Positions 24,874 through 32,786 of a stretch of DNA of 64,000 bases are shown piece by piece (the stretch's first letter is position 1; every line of letters begins with the position of its first letter). A program made the translations under genes and the position numbers. Source of the stretch: Agromyces sp. Soil535 (GTDB lineage Bacteria; Actinomycetota; Actinomycetes; Actinomycetales; Microbacteriaceae); assembly GCF_001428255.1 (NCBI RefSeq), contig NZ_LMRW01000003.1:137277-201276 (forward strand). Reading direction: 5' to 3'. The notes below the pieces were generated by a model. The model worked only from the letters and a program-made list of their open reading frames with translations, did no database searches and was not told where the DNA came from.

Positions 24874-24901
24874 ATCGGGGTCTCGAATCGGCGATCAGCG
24901 G

Positions 24902-25426
24902 TCACGACGAGAGTCGGAACTCCAAAGAGACGAGCGCAGCGCGCGCCTGCTGCGGGTCCGAACCCTCGGCGACGGCGACGAGCGCCGCCCGCCAGGCTGC
25001 CGCGAGAACCCGGCCGAGAACAGGAGAAGCCGGAGCGGTACTCGCACTCAACATGTCGGTGAGGCGGTCGTGTCCTGCTCCCGCGGGCGGGTCTCCCAGG
25101 ACGCGGAGGAAGCCCTCGCGGACGGCGAAGTCGAACCCGATCAGCAGCGCGGCCATCACGGCCGCGGAGCGATCCGACGTCGGCGCGGATGCCGCGATGG
25201 CGCCCTCCATCCGGTCCAGCAGGCGTTGCTCGACGTCCTCACGCACAAAGGCATACAGCCCGAGCTTACTGCCGAAGTGGTGGTAGAGCGCGCCCGTGGT
25301 GACCTCCGCTGCCGCCGCCAGCTCGCCGACCGTGACCTCATCGAAGGGGCGTGCCCCGAACTCCGTGACCGCCGCAAGCGCGAGCCTGCCCTTCGGGGAG
25401 GACGATATCGGAATCCACTCGCGCAC
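24902..25426 (-). CDS. TetR-family regulator
   Basis: A 174-aa TetR repressor: N-terminal helix-turn-helix (FDEVTVGELAAAAEVTTGALYHHFGSK across residues about 28-55) and a divergent ligand domain. Divergent from the small VOC gene, with a TetR-like inverted repeat in the 58-base gap, so it likely controls both. Effector unknown. Confidence 0.9.
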   Translation of the reverse strand: MREWIPISSSPKGRLALAAVTEFGARPFDEVTVGELAAAAEVTTGALYHHFGSKLGLYAFVREDVEQRLLDRMEGAIAASAPTSDRSAAVMAALLIGFDFAVREGFLRVLGDPPAGAGHDRLTDMLSASTAPASPVLGRVLAAAWRAALVAVAEGSDPQQARAALVSLEFRLSS

Positions 25427-25431
25427 ACCTC

Positions 25432-25446
25432 CATAATGGCGTTATG
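25432..25446. promoter_or_regulatory. Inverted repeat, likely TetR operator
   Basis: CATAA-N5-TTATG lies between the TetR gene and the VOC gene, 6 bases before the TetR start. Its size and place fit a TetR operator that controls both divergent promoters. Confidence 0.5.
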
Positions 25447-25484
25447 CTGTGGGTAAATCCAGTTACGACACGGAAGGACGTGCC

Positions 25485-25835
25485 ATGAAGCTCGAGTTCC
25501 TGTTCGTTCCGACTTCCGACCTGAGCGCATCGCTCGGCCTCTACCGCGACGGCCTCGGCTTCACCGAGGTGTGGCGCGAGGGCGACGCGACCGTTGCCCT
25601 CGCCCTGCCGGGCTCAGACGTGCAGCTCATGCTCGATTCCCACGACCCCGATGCCCCTATCGGGCCGCTGTTCGTCGTCGACAGCGTCGAGGCCTTCCAC
25701 GCCGCCCGCCCCGAGACGCTCGCCGTGGTCGAAGCGCCTGGCGAGATCCCCGGCGGCTTCATGGCCACCTACCAGGATCCTGGCGGGGCCACCATCTACG
25801 TCATGGACCAGGCGACGGACTCCGCCACCGACTAG
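25485..25835 (+). CDS. VOC-superfamily (glyoxalase/bleomycin-resistance fold) protein
   Basis: A 116-aa single-domain VOC protein (MKLEFLFVPTSDLSASLGLY, LGFTEVWREG, FVVDSVEAFH, GFMATYQDPGGATIYV). Such proteins either bind small hydrophobic compounds (bleomycin-type resistance) or carry a metal-dependent active site, but the usual metal-binding His/Glu set is not complete here. ATG 25485 follows GGAAGG. Divergent from a TetR gene, which fits an inducible resistance or detoxification role. Confidence 0.85.
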   Translation: MKLEFLFVPTSDLSASLGLYRDGLGFTEVWREGDATVALALPGSDVQLMLDSHDPDAPIGPLFVVDSVEAFHAARPETLAVVEAPGEIPGGFMATYQDPGGATIYVMDQATDSATD

Positions 25836-25896
25836 CACCCGCGTTCGCCGTCCGGGGTATCGAGAACGGCATCGACCGCACCGCGATGGAGACCGC

Positions 25897-26466
25897 TCAC
25901 GCCTCACCGCGGAGTTCTCGGATCCACCGTCGCCGCTCGGCGAGCAGCCCCTCGATGTCGAGGACGCGCACGAGCGAGACCTCCTCGATCGCATGGCCCG
26001 TGGCCTCGATCACGATCGTGACGCCAGCCACGCGGCCGGCCGCCCGTGCCCGATGGCCGGTCGACCAGAGTTCGAAGGGCTCGGCCACGCCGTCGACGTT
26101 CACCTCGATGACCGCGTCGGGCGTCGGCGCATCGGGGACCGGCAATCGTGGGGGTTGGCCGGTTCGCTCGAAGGCTTCGAACGCCATGCGCTCGGCCACC
26201 ACGGGCCTCGGCTCAGTGGCATCCACCAGCACGTCGACGCGCGGTAGGACATCGAGGTTGGGAAATGCCTCATCATTCCAGTCGGCGGGCAGGAACATGA
26301 TCGATCTGGCACCGCTGCCGAACGACCACTCCGAGACCATCGCCCGGCCGGGCCATCCGCGAATCTCAAAGGCAGGCCGCTCTGCGAACGTGCGTCGCAC
26401 CTCGTCGTCGCTTTGATCCATCACCGCCCAGAACTCGTCTGGAGTGAGCTCGCCCGCGAATTGCAT
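25897..26466 (-). CDS. Hypothetical protein (189 aa)
   Basis: Soluble protein I cannot assign. It starts MQFAGELTPDEFWAVMDQSDDE from ATG 26466 and has a central repeat-poor alpha/beta composition (SGARSIMFLPADW, DVLVDATEPRPVV, VTIVIEATGH). No catalytic signature or membrane segment is visible. A longer open frame exists upstream but is Ala/Arg-rich with no ribosome site. Convergent with the VOC gene, with 61 bases between. Confidence 0.7.
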   Translation of the reverse strand: MQFAGELTPDEFWAVMDQSDDEVRRTFAERPAFEIRGWPGRAMVSEWSFGSGARSIMFLPADWNDEAFPNLDVLPRVDVLVDATEPRPVVAERMAFEAFERTGQPPRLPVPDAPTPDAVIEVNVDGVAEPFELWSTGHRARAAGRVAGVTIVIEATGHAIEEVSLVRVLDIEGLLAERRRWIRELRGEA

Positions 26467-26516
26467 GCGGTCACCTTGACGCAGAACGGATGCCCCGCAC
26501 AAGAGTGCTGCGCGAG

Positions 26517-26541
26517 TGCCGTGGCTCAATGCGCCACGGCA
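26517..26541. terminator. Stem-loop downstream of the TetR gene
   Basis: TGCCGTGG and CCACGGCA form a perfect 8-base stem with a 9-base loop, 44-68 bases beyond the stop of the minus-strand TetR gene and upstream of the next minus-strand gene. It has no T-tract, so it is a possible but unproven terminator. Confidence 0.4.
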
Positions 26542-26584
26542 TCGAGCCACGCCCGCCACTGCAGATCGGCGGCATCAGCCGACG

Positions 26585-27166
26585 CTACCCGGCAGGCGTC
26601 GGCGCGACTCCGGCGGCGGCTTCGACCGCGGCGACCGCCTCGGCCGCCACCGCGTCGAACACGGCGACGTCGCGCTCGGCGCGCGCCAGCAGCACACCAC
26701 CCTCGCTCGCGCCGATGAGCAGCGCCGCCAGGGATGCCGCACGATCGGCGCCCACGCCACCAGCGGCCAGCAGTTCGGCCAACCGTGATCGCCACGACCG
26801 GAACACCACGCCGGCGCGCTCGAGCAGGGCATCCGACTCGGCATCGACCGTGACGGCGGCGACGGCGCATCCCACGCCGAAGTCCGTCGCCGTCAGCAGG
26901 GATCGCCACATGCCGAGGAAACGCGATGCCACCTCGCCGGCGGAGAGGCCGTCGAACGCGGCGAGCTGCGCCAGCGAGCGGCCTCCGGCCGCCTCCACAG
27001 CGGCGTGCACCAGCTGCTCCTTGCCCTGCGGGAAGTGGTGGTACAGCGACCCGCGTGGAGCCCCGGATGCCTCGAGCACCTCGGAGAACGAGGTACCGCG
27101 CGATCCGTGCCGAGCAACGAGCAGGGCGGCACTGTCGATCATGCGGCGGCGAGTGTCGGTGGCCAT
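26585..27166 (-). CDS. TetR-family regulator with twin operators
   Basis: A 193-aa TetR regulator starting MATDTRRRMIDSAALLVARHG, with helix-turn-helix segment FSEVLEASGAPRGSLYHHFPQGKE and an Ala-rich ligand domain of the TetR_C_33/LmrA-type length. ATG 27166 follows GGAGGGC. The 89-base divergent gap to the tautomerase gene holds two inverted repeats (27190-27205 and 27214-27231) that share the half-site ATGA/TCAT, so this protein most likely represses both genes. Confidence 0.9.
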   Translation of the reverse strand: MATDTRRRMIDSAALLVARHGSRGTSFSEVLEASGAPRGSLYHHFPQGKEQLVHAAVEAAGGRSLAQLAAFDGLSAGEVASRFLGMWRSLLTATDFGVGCAVAAVTVDAESDALLERAGVVFRSWRSRLAELLAAGGVGADRAASLAALLIGASEGGVLLARAERDVAVFDAVAAEAVAAVEAAAGVAPTPAG

Positions 27167-27189
27167 GCGCCCTCCTCGGGACCCTTGAC

Positions 27190-27205
27190 TATGATGCTCG
27201 TCATA
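27190..27205. promoter_or_regulatory. TetR operator 1
   Basis: TATGA-N6-TCATA inverted repeat just after a -35-like TTGACT (27185-27190) that, with TATCAT at 27209, makes a good plus-strand promoter. A bound repressor would cover the spacer. Confidence 0.6.
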
Positions 27206-27213
27206 GCATATCA

Positions 27214-27231
27214 TTATGACACTCGTCATAA
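27214..27231. promoter_or_regulatory. TetR operator 2
   Basis: TTATGAC-N4-GTCATAA, a perfect 7-base inverted repeat with 4-base spacer. Its centre is 25 bases from the centre of operator 1, and both sites share the GCTCGTCATA/CACTCGTCATA word. Confidence 0.65.
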
Positions 27232-27255
27232 TCGACCTGAACCGGGAGTTTCGCC

Positions 27256-27690
27256 ATGCCGATGATCGACCTCTACGCCCCGCTCGGCACCTTCGCCGAC
27301 GTGCACCACGTCGCCGCACGGGCGGCGAGCATCGTGAAGACCGTCGAGCAGGTGCCCGACATCCCGATGTTCCGCAGCAACACCGCCGCATTCGTGCACG
27401 AGCTCCCACCGGCGGCGATCTCGGATGCCGCGGGGGCCGGCGACCACGTGCGCGTGCAGGTGCTGACGAACGCCGGCGCGCTCGATCGCGAGAAGCAGCT
27501 CGCGGTCGTGGCCGAGCTCACGGGCCTCGTGGTCGAGGCATCCGAGGGTCGCATCCCTGCGGAGCGGGTCTGGGTACTGCTGACCGAGGCGATACCCGGC
27601 GGATGGGGGTTGTGGGGCCACGCCCACACGAACGAGGAGATCGTCGAGGCGGCGCGTTCCGAGATCGGGCGGCTGCAGGCGGGCGGATGA
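27256..27690 (+). CDS. Tautomerase-superfamily protein
   Basis: A 144-aa protein that begins MPMIDLYAP, so the catalytic Pro1 of the 4-oxalocrotonate tautomerase superfamily would be exposed after Met removal. The second half (QLAVVAELTGLVVEASEGRIPAERVWVLLTEAIPGGWG) matches the typical helix and second beta strand of a tautomerase repeat. At this length it is a two-repeat or fused-trimer form. Divergent from TetR with two operators, hence likely inducible. The substrate could be a keto-enol or halo-unsaturated acid. Confidence 0.8.
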   Translation: MPMIDLYAPLGTFADVHHVAARAASIVKTVEQVPDIPMFRSNTAAFVHELPPAAISDAAGAGDHVRVQVLTNAGALDREKQLAVVAELTGLVVEASEGRIPAERVWVLLTEAIPGGWGLWGHAHTNEEIVEAARSEIGRLQAGG

Positions 27691-27708
27691 CGCCGCGCAT
27701 CCCACCGG

Positions 27709-28140
27709 GTGCGACGATCGACGCATGCGTTCTCCCGAGCCCATCGACCTCGACACCATCCGCACCCCGCGACCCCTGGTCGTCACCGAAAGAAGGGGCT
27801 GATTGGTGTCGAGCTGAGGATCGCCCTCTCCGACGAGGGCTTGACCATCGCCACAGGGGACTCACCGGAGTTGCTGGTGCCCTGGGATGAGATCGAGTCG
27901 GTTGCGGTAGAAGCCGATGACGTCATGGGCGACGTTCGGCGAATCCTGACGTTCGAACATGTATCGGGCGAGTTCTTCGAGATCCCCGACCAGGCCGACG
28001 GGTGGGAGCGGGCGATCGCACACCTGGGCGACCACATGGATCTTCTCATGGACATGCCGCTCCAGGCCTCTCGCGTGGCCGGCCCTGGAACCGCGCCGAT
28101 CGAGCTCGCCCGTCGCCGAGAGGTGCGTTCTATCCACTGA
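27709..28140 (+). CDS. Hypothetical protein, start uncertain
   Basis: From about residue 34 the protein looks genuine: VELRIALSDEGLTIATGDSPELLVPWDEIESV, then an acidic alpha/beta domain to VRSIH. The open frame begins at GTG 27709 without a ribosome binding site, and its first ~30 residues are a His/Arg/Pro-rich shadow of another frame. That other frame starts at ATG 27725 and reads MRSPEPIDLDTIRTPRP before stopping. No proper start codon for the real domain is seen (ATT or CTG near 27800 would be needed). I suspect a 5' truncation by deletion. The function of the domain is unknown. Confidence 0.5.
   Translation: MRRSTHAFSRAHRPRHHPHPATPGRHRKKGLIGVELRIALSDEGLTIATGDSPELLVPWDEIESVAVEADDVMGDVRRILTFEHVSGEFFEIPDQADGWERAIAHLGDHMDLLMDMPLQASRVAGPGTAPIELARRREVRSIH
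27725..27802 (+). pseudogene. Possible 5' stub of a GNAT-like gene
   Basis: A 25-codon frame from ATG 27725 reads MRSPEPIDLDTIRTPRPLVV and then stops. The IRTPR-L motif resembles the first strand of GNAT acetyltransferases, so this may be the start of a deleted gene fused to the next one. Short and low confidence. Confidence 0.3.
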
Positions 28141-28783
28141 CGAAATGAGCGACCTGCTCGACGACGAGCACGAACGCGAGCACGACCATCGCGCCACCTG
28201 AGACGCGGGAGATGATGCGCATGGCGGATGGCCGGGCTCGGAGCACCGCCCTCGCGCTCATCCCCACGACCGAGTAGACGAGCGCGCAGCTCCCCACGAA
28301 GATGAGGCCGAGCACGGCGAGCTGCACCGGAATCGGCCAGCCGCCCGCCGCGTCGGTGAACTGCGGCAGCAGTACGACGAGGACGAGGAGCCCCTTCGGG
28401 TTCAGCCCGCTGACGCCGGCGCCCTGGGCGAGTCGCAACCACGGCCGATCGCTGGCTCCTTGAGCCGAGCCACTGGCCCCGCCCGCATCGCCCGCGACGA
28501 CTGCCGGCGGCTGCCTGAGCACGCGGATCCCGAGGAACGACAGGTAAGCCGCTGCCGCGAACGTGAGCGCGATGAGCACCCACGGCAGGGCGGCGACTGC
28601 GGCGCCGACGCCCACTGCGACCGCCGTCACCGCCGCGAGGTACCCGACGAGGATGCCCCCGAGCGACGGCAGGATGGTGCGCTCACGGGTGCCCGCGGCG
28701 ATGATGTACGCCCAATCCGGCCCGGGGACCAACACCATCAGCGTCATCATGCCCCAGCACGCGAGCAGCAACTGCACGTCCAT
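28130..28783 (-). CDS. LysE/RhtB-family amino acid exporter
   Basis: A 217-aa exporter with about six hydrophobic helices and the family signature LMVLVPGPDWAYIIAAG near the N-terminus and GLNPKGLLVLVVLLPQF in the middle. ATG 28783 follows GAGGGGAGG. It is divergent from an Lrp-family gene, the normal arrangement in which an Lrp/ArgP-type sensor of amino acids switches on a LysE exporter. The exact amino acid is unknown. The last 11 bases overlap the end of the convergent neighbour. Confidence 0.92.
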   Translation of the reverse strand: MDVQLLLACWGMMTLMVLVPGPDWAYIIAAGTRERTILPSLGGILVGYLAAVTAVAVGVGAAVAALPWVLIALTFAAAAYLSFLGIRVLRQPPAVVAGDAGGASGSAQGASDRPWLRLAQGAGVSGLNPKGLLVLVVLLPQFTDAAGGWPIPVQLAVLGLIFVGSCALVYSVVGMSARAVLRARPSAMRIISRVSGGAMVVLAFVLVVEQVAHFVSG

Positions 28784-28798
28784 CGCAGGCCTCCCCTC

Positions 28799-28814
28799 GT
28801 TCGATACGACGAAC
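28799..28814. promoter_or_regulatory. Inverted repeat between LysE and Lrp genes
   Basis: GTTCG-N6-CGAAC lies in the 102-base divergent gap and could be a binding site for the Lrp-type regulator. Weak evidence on its own. Confidence 0.35.
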
Positions 28815-28885
28815 ATAGGCAAGTTCGACCCAAATAGGCTTCCAAGTTTCTCCTCCAACGACGCCTCCCGTGGAAGAATTCACCC

Positions 28886-29338
28886 ATGGACGCCATCGAT
28901 CGGAGGATTCTCACTGAGCTGCAGCTGGACGGGCGGCTGAGCCTCACGGACCTCGCTTCGCGCGTGCAGCTGAGCATGTCGCCGACCCATCGTCGATTGC
29001 ACGCGCTCGAGGCATCCGGAGCCATCACGGGGTACCGGGCCGTCATCGACCCCGAGGTGGTCGGGCTCGGGTTCGGAGCGCTCGTGTTCGTCACGATGGA
29101 GCAGGCGAACCGAGCGACGATCCCCGCCTTCGATGCCGCCGTGGCCGAGATTCCCGAGGTGATCCAGGCGCTGCGACTCTTCGGCGATCCCGACTACCTG
29201 CTGCGCGTGGCCGTGCCCGACCTTCCTGCGTACCAACGGCTGTGGGACGAGCGGCTCTCCGCGCTGCCGGGCGTTCGCCGCGTCGAGTCGACCCTGGTCA
29301 TGAAGGCGATCGTCGACGACCGACCGCTACCGATCTGA
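28886..29338 (+). CDS. Lrp/AsnC-family regulator
   Basis: A 150-aa regulator: N-terminal helix-turn-helix (MDAIDRRILTELQLDGRLSLTDLASRVQLS with MSPTHRRLHALEASG) and a RAM/ACT-like ligand domain (GFGALVFVTME, ALRLFGDPDYLLRVAVPDL). It sits divergently from the LysE exporter and most likely controls it in response to an amino acid. Confidence 0.94.
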   Translation: MDAIDRRILTELQLDGRLSLTDLASRVQLSMSPTHRRLHALEASGAITGYRAVIDPEVVGLGFGALVFVTMEQANRATIPAFDAAVAEIPEVIQALRLFGDPDYLLRVAVPDLPAYQRLWDERLSALPGVRRVESTLVMKAIVDDRPLPI

Positions 29339-29367
29339 CGCCGGAAGCCGACCGATCATCGACGGCG

Positions 29368-29841
29368 TCAGGTCTCTCGCTCTCCGCGGGTCCGAGGGGT
29401 GAGGCGGATGACCGGAATCTGCCGGTCGGTGATCCGCTCGTATCTGGCGAATCCCGATGCCTGGGTCGTGATCTGACGCCAAGCGTTGTCGCGATCTGCG
29501 CCGTGGAGCTGCTCGGGGGTGACCTCGACGCGCTGTCCGGCGAACTCGACCCGCACTCGGTCGGGGTGTGCCGCGAGGTTGTAGTACCACGCGGGATTCC
29601 GCGGGCCGCCGCTTGCTGACGCCACGATGAGCTTCGTGTCGCCCTCGGCGGGGAACCATCTCACCGGAGTCATCCGCTCGAGGCCCGTCTTCTTCCCGAC
29701 CGTGACGAGCACCAGCTTGTCGCCAGGCCTGGTGCCTTTCCGGCGGATGCGGTCGGCCATCCGCTGGTTGCCCCACCGCTCGAGCCGATTGTGGCCGGGC
29801 TGGCGGGCGCCTCGGGTCCCGTTCGGAGTATCGAATGCCAT
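29368..29841 (-). CDS. Deazaflavin (F420)-dependent nitroreductase family protein
   Basis: A 157-aa split beta-barrel protein of the DDN family, which use cofactor F420 in actinobacteria. Visible segments are DKLVLVTVGKKTGLERMTPV, ASASGGPRNPAWYYNLAAHP and the C-terminal RITDRQIPVIRLTPR. The NPAWYYNL motif is characteristic. A second family member lies at 61798-62196. Substrate is unknown; the family reduces quinones or nitro compounds. Confidence 0.88.
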   Translation of the reverse strand: MAFDTPNGTRGARQPGHNRLERWGNQRMADRIRRKGTRPGDKLVLVTVGKKTGLERMTPVRWFPAEGDTKLIVASASGGPRNPAWYYNLAAHPDRVRVEFAGQRVEVTPEQLHGADRDNAWRQITTQASGFARYERITDRQIPVIRLTPRTRGERET

Positions 29842-29923
29842 GGCCTCGTCCCCTCCAGACGACGATCATCCTCTCAATCATGGCGCGATTCAGAAGATGA
29901 GGGTGGCCTGTCGCGTCGCGACC

Positions 29924-30020
29924 TCAGCCCACGTGCCGGTTGCGCGCCGCCCAGTCGGCGGCGTTCATCGCCTGCTCCCGAGTCAACTCGGTGGTCCCTC
30001 TGGTCGACGCCCTGACGACG
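29924..30020 (-). pseudogene. Possible C-terminal remnant of an unknown gene
   Basis: On the minus strand this spacer reads STRGTTELTREQAMNAADWAARNRHVG and then stops, a well-formed helical protein tail with no start or body upstream (the frame then runs into antisense of the oxidase gene). It may be the end of a deleted gene. The rest of 29842-30049 shows nothing else. Confidence 0.3.
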
Positions 30021-30049
30021 TGCGAGCGCGGCTCGACGAGAATCGAAGG

Positions 30050-31246
30050 ATGAGCAGCACGGATCGAGGCAACGACTACGACGCAGACGTCGCGGTGATC
30101 GGCCTCGGCGCGATCGGCTCGAGCGCCGCGTGGCGGCTCGCCGCGCGCGGCCTCGACGTGCTCGGGTTCGAGCAGTTCGAGCCGGGGCACGCGTGGGGTG
30201 GTTCGACCGGCAAGACTCGCCTGTTCCGGGTCGCCTGCCTCGAGCACCCCGGCCTCACGCCGATCGCGCGTCGCGCGCGCGAGCTGTGGCGCGAGCTCGA
30301 GACGTCGAGCGGGGAGCGGCTGTTCTTCGAGACGGGCGGCCTGATGATCGGCCCGCCCGACTCGCACATCATCGAGGGCACGCTGCGCGCCGCCGACGCC
30401 CACGATCTGCCCGTCGAGCGACTCGACGCCGACGAGATCGCGCGGCGCTTCCCGGCGCGTGCGCGTCTGGACCCGGGCGACGTCGGAGTCTGGGATCCGG
30501 AGGCCGGCCTCGTCCGCCCCGAAGCCGCGATCGTCGCTGCGGTCGACGCCGCCCGCGCGGCCGGCGCCCGCATCCACACGAACACGCACGTCATCGAGGT
30601 CGAGCCGGACGACGACGGCGTCACGATCCGCACCGACGACGCCGAGTACCGCGTGCGTCACGTCGCCGTGACATCCGGCCCGTGGATCACGCGCTTCGTT
30701 CCCGAGTTGCCGCTCACGCCGCATCGCGTCGTGATGACCTGGTTCCGCGCCCGCGACGGGCGAAACGCCAACCTCGACGTGCTGCCGGTCTTCATCCGCA
30801 GCGTGCCCGGACGCGACACCTGGATCTGGGGCCACGGCGCGATGCCGGGCATCCACGCAGGCGATTCCGATGGCTTCGACGACCTGGACGGCTTCGACGT
30901 GAAGGTGGGGCCCGACTTCGACGGACCCTTCGCCGACGACGACCCCGATGCGATCGACCGCGACATCCACCCAGGCGAGACCGACGAGATCCGCGACCTC
31001 GTCGCGGCGACGTTCCCCGACGTCGATCCAGAGCCATCTGGCGTGACGACCTGCATCATGACCCACTCGCCCGACAGGCAGTTCGTCGTCGGCCCGACCG
31101 CACACCCCCGCGTCGTCGTCGGCGGCGGATGCTCCGGCCACTCGTTCAAGCACGCCTCCGCGCTCGGCGAGCTCGTCGCCCAGTCGGTCGTCGGCGAACA
31201 GGCGTTCACGGATGCCGGGTTCCTCGACCCGCGGCGGTTCGCCTGA
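30050..31246 (+). CDS. FAD-dependent oxidase, sarcosine/N-methyltryptophan oxidase type
   Basis: A 398-aa flavoenzyme of the monomeric sarcosine oxidase (MSOX/SolA) group, which demethylates N-methyl amino acids with H2O2 release. The dinucleotide-binding motif VAVIGLGAIGSSAAW is at residues about 14-28. The covalent-flavin cysteine lies in TTCIMTHSPDRQFVVG, as in MSOX, and VVGGGCSGHSFKHAS is the conserved C-terminal FAD loop. ATG 30050 is preceded by GAAGG. No soxBDAG-type partners are adjacent. The acidic insertion GDSDGFDDLDGFD (about residues 270-283) is longer than usual. Confidence 0.9.
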   Translation: MSSTDRGNDYDADVAVIGLGAIGSSAAWRLAARGLDVLGFEQFEPGHAWGGSTGKTRLFRVACLEHPGLTPIARRARELWRELETSSGERLFFETGGLMIGPPDSHIIEGTLRAADAHDLPVERLDADEIARRFPARARLDPGDVGVWDPEAGLVRPEAAIVAAVDAARAAGARIHTNTHVIEVEPDDDGVTIRTDDAEYRVRHVAVTSGPWITRFVPELPLTPHRVVMTWFRARDGRNANLDVLPVFIRSVPGRDTWIWGHGAMPGIHAGDSDGFDDLDGFDVKVGPDFDGPFADDDPDAIDRDIHPGETDEIRDLVAATFPDVDPEPSGVTTCIMTHSPDRQFVVGPTAHPRVVVGGGCSGHSFKHASALGELVAQSVVGEQAFTDAGFLDPRRFA

Positions 31247-31261
31247 GGATCGCGAAGCACA

Positions 31262-31320
31262 TCTACGGCCCCTCGGCGACCTCCTTGATCACCATCGGTC
31301 GGCGGTCAGACTCGCAGTTC
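31262..31320 (-). pseudogene. C-terminal scrap of an ArsR-type gene
   Basis: The minus strand reads DRRPMVIKEVAEGP and stop, very like the end of the ArsR gene at 59308 (DRRLAAIKQIAEGL), with about 75% of bases shared over 50. Nothing upstream of it matches. It appears to be the surviving tail of a lost ArsR copy. Confidence 0.45.
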
Positions 31321-31348
31321 GAGCGGCGTTGAGACCTAGGATCATCGC

Positions 31349-31732
31349 ATGCCGCGCAATCCCGACATCCCCGACGCGTTCGACGTCTACACGGTCGTGG
31401 TCCTGCGGCGACCGGCGGATGCGCCGGAGATGTCGGATGCGGAGCTCGACGCGCTCCAGGCACGCCACCTCGCCTATCGCTCCGAGCTGCGGCGACGGGG
31501 CCTGGTGGTCGTGAACGGGCCGTTCGACGAGCAGAGCGACCCGTCGTATCGCGGGATGTCGATCTTCGCCTGCGACCCCGCAGAGGCCGCACGGCTGTCG
31601 GACGGCGACCCATCCGTGGTGGCAGGGCGGCTCGCGTACGACGTGATGGAGTGGTGGGTCGGCGCCAACTCGCTCGCCTTCCCACTCGCCGAGCACGCAG
31701 TCGGCGACCGCCGCTCGATGCCCGACGACTGA
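31349..31732 (+). CDS. YCII-family protein
   Basis: A 127-aa dimeric alpha-beta barrel (ferredoxin-like) protein of the YCII family. DVYTVVVLRRPADAPEMSD, the RHLAYRSELRRRGLVVVNGPF stretch with the conserved His, and GMSIFACDPAEAARLSDGDP are the hallmark parts. Such proteins bind or turn over small aromatics or act as fused accessory domains. A frameshifted near-copy follows 1.9 kb later (33204). Three bases upstream nothing suggests a partner. The acidic C-terminus is ordinary. Confidence 0.85.
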   Translation: MPRNPDIPDAFDVYTVVVLRRPADAPEMSDAELDALQARHLAYRSELRRRGLVVVNGPFDEQSDPSYRGMSIFACDPAEAARLSDGDPSVVAGRLAYDVMEWWVGANSLAFPLAEHAVGDRRSMPDD

Positions 31733-31832
31733 CGAGCGGCGCCGTGGATCCGTCCCGACCCCGCCCTCGCCGGCACCGCGACATCCGCGTAGCGTGGGCG
31801 GCGAAGCGACGGGCCGAACAAGGGGGTCACTG

Positions 31833-32300
31833 ATGGCCGAGCTCTCATTCATCCAGCCGTGCCTGTGGTTCGACGACCAGGCACGCGAGGCGATGGCCTA
31901 TTACGTCGACGTCTTCCCGAACTCCCGCATCACCCGGATCGACGAGTATCCCGATGAATCGCTCGACGCGCACTTCGTCGGGATGTCGGGCAAGGTGCTC
32001 AACGGGCAGTTCACCCTGAACGGCGTGGACTTCACCTGCCTCGACGGCGGACCGCTCTTCCCCTTCAACGAATCGATCTCTTTCGTCGTGTCCTGCAAGG
32101 ATCAAGCCGAGATCGACGACTACTGGTCGAAGCTCTCGCACGTGCCCGAGTCGGAGCAATGCGGCTGGTGCAAGGACAGGTTCGGCGTGAGCTGGCAGAT
32201 CATTCCCGCGAACATGGGCGAGCTCACGCGCCGGCCCGAGCAGATCCAGGTGATGATGCGCCAGAAGAAGATCGTGATCGCCGAACTCGAGAACGCCTGA
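31833..32300 (+). CDS. PhnB-like VOC protein
   Basis: A 155-aa protein of the PhnB/3-demethylubiquinone-type VOC group (PF06983): IQPCLWFDDQAREAMAYY at the start, then NSRITRIDEYPDE, GQFTLNGVDFTCLDGG and CKDRFGVSWQIIPANM. ATG 31833 follows AGGGGG. The family is usually of unknown function. A decayed, out-of-frame copy of its middle lies at 44589-44830. Confidence 0.88.
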   Translation: MAELSFIQPCLWFDDQAREAMAYYVDVFPNSRITRIDEYPDESLDAHFVGMSGKVLNGQFTLNGVDFTCLDGGPLFPFNESISFVVSCKDQAEIDDYWSKLSHVPESEQCGWCKDRFGVSWQIIPANMGELTRRPEQIQVMMRQKKIVIAELENA

Positions 32301-32306
32301 CCGCGT

Positions 32307-32786
32307 TCAGGCACCGACGTTTCGACCCTCGGCGAGCGCGGCGAGCTGCGCGGTGACCGACCCCCATCCGGCGGCGAAGCCGAGCTTCTCGTGGACGGAT
32401 CGTGCGGCCGCATCGCCGTGCCGCACGATGACGCGGTAGTCCGTACCCTCGGGGTGGTCGGCGAAGGTGATCTCGGCGGTCATCGGCACGGGCGACGGGG
32501 AGGTCGGCCGCCAAGCACTGTCGATGGCGTTGGTGAACACGATGCGCTCGCCGTCCTCGACCAGCAGGAAGCACGCATCCATGTGCGGCTGGAAGCTCAC
32601 GCCGTCCTCGCTCATACTCGTGACCAGCGGCCCGCCCGCCCGGGCTTCGAATCGTTCCACCCGGCACACGGTGGGCGCCGGGAGCCACCACTTCTCGAAG
32701 CTCGCCGGCTCGGTCCAGGCCCTCCAGACGGATGCGCGGGGTGCGCGGATGACGCGCTCGATCGTCAGGTCGAGGTCGGGGTTCAC
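32307..32786 (-). CDS. SRPBCC (AHSA1/START-like) domain protein
   Basis: A 159-aa protein with the Bet-v1/AHSA1 fold: NPDLDLTIERVIRAPRASVW, TEPASFEKWWLPA and CEKLGFAAGWGSV-type helix near the end. It likely binds a hydrophobic ligand. The GTG start at 32786 has AGGAGA at the right distance and overlaps the upstream ArsR stop, so the two form a coupled repressor-partner operon, a common actinobacterial pair. The same arrangement recurs at 59308-60104 with the order reversed. Confidence 0.88.
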   Translation of the reverse strand: MNPDLDLTIERVIRAPRASVWRAWTEPASFEKWWLPAPTVCRVERFEARAGGPLVTSMSEDGVSFQPHMDACFLLVEDGERIVFTNAIDSAWRPTSPSPVPMTAEITFADHPEGTDYRVIVRHGDAAARSVHEKLGFAAGWGSVTAQLAALAEGRNVGA

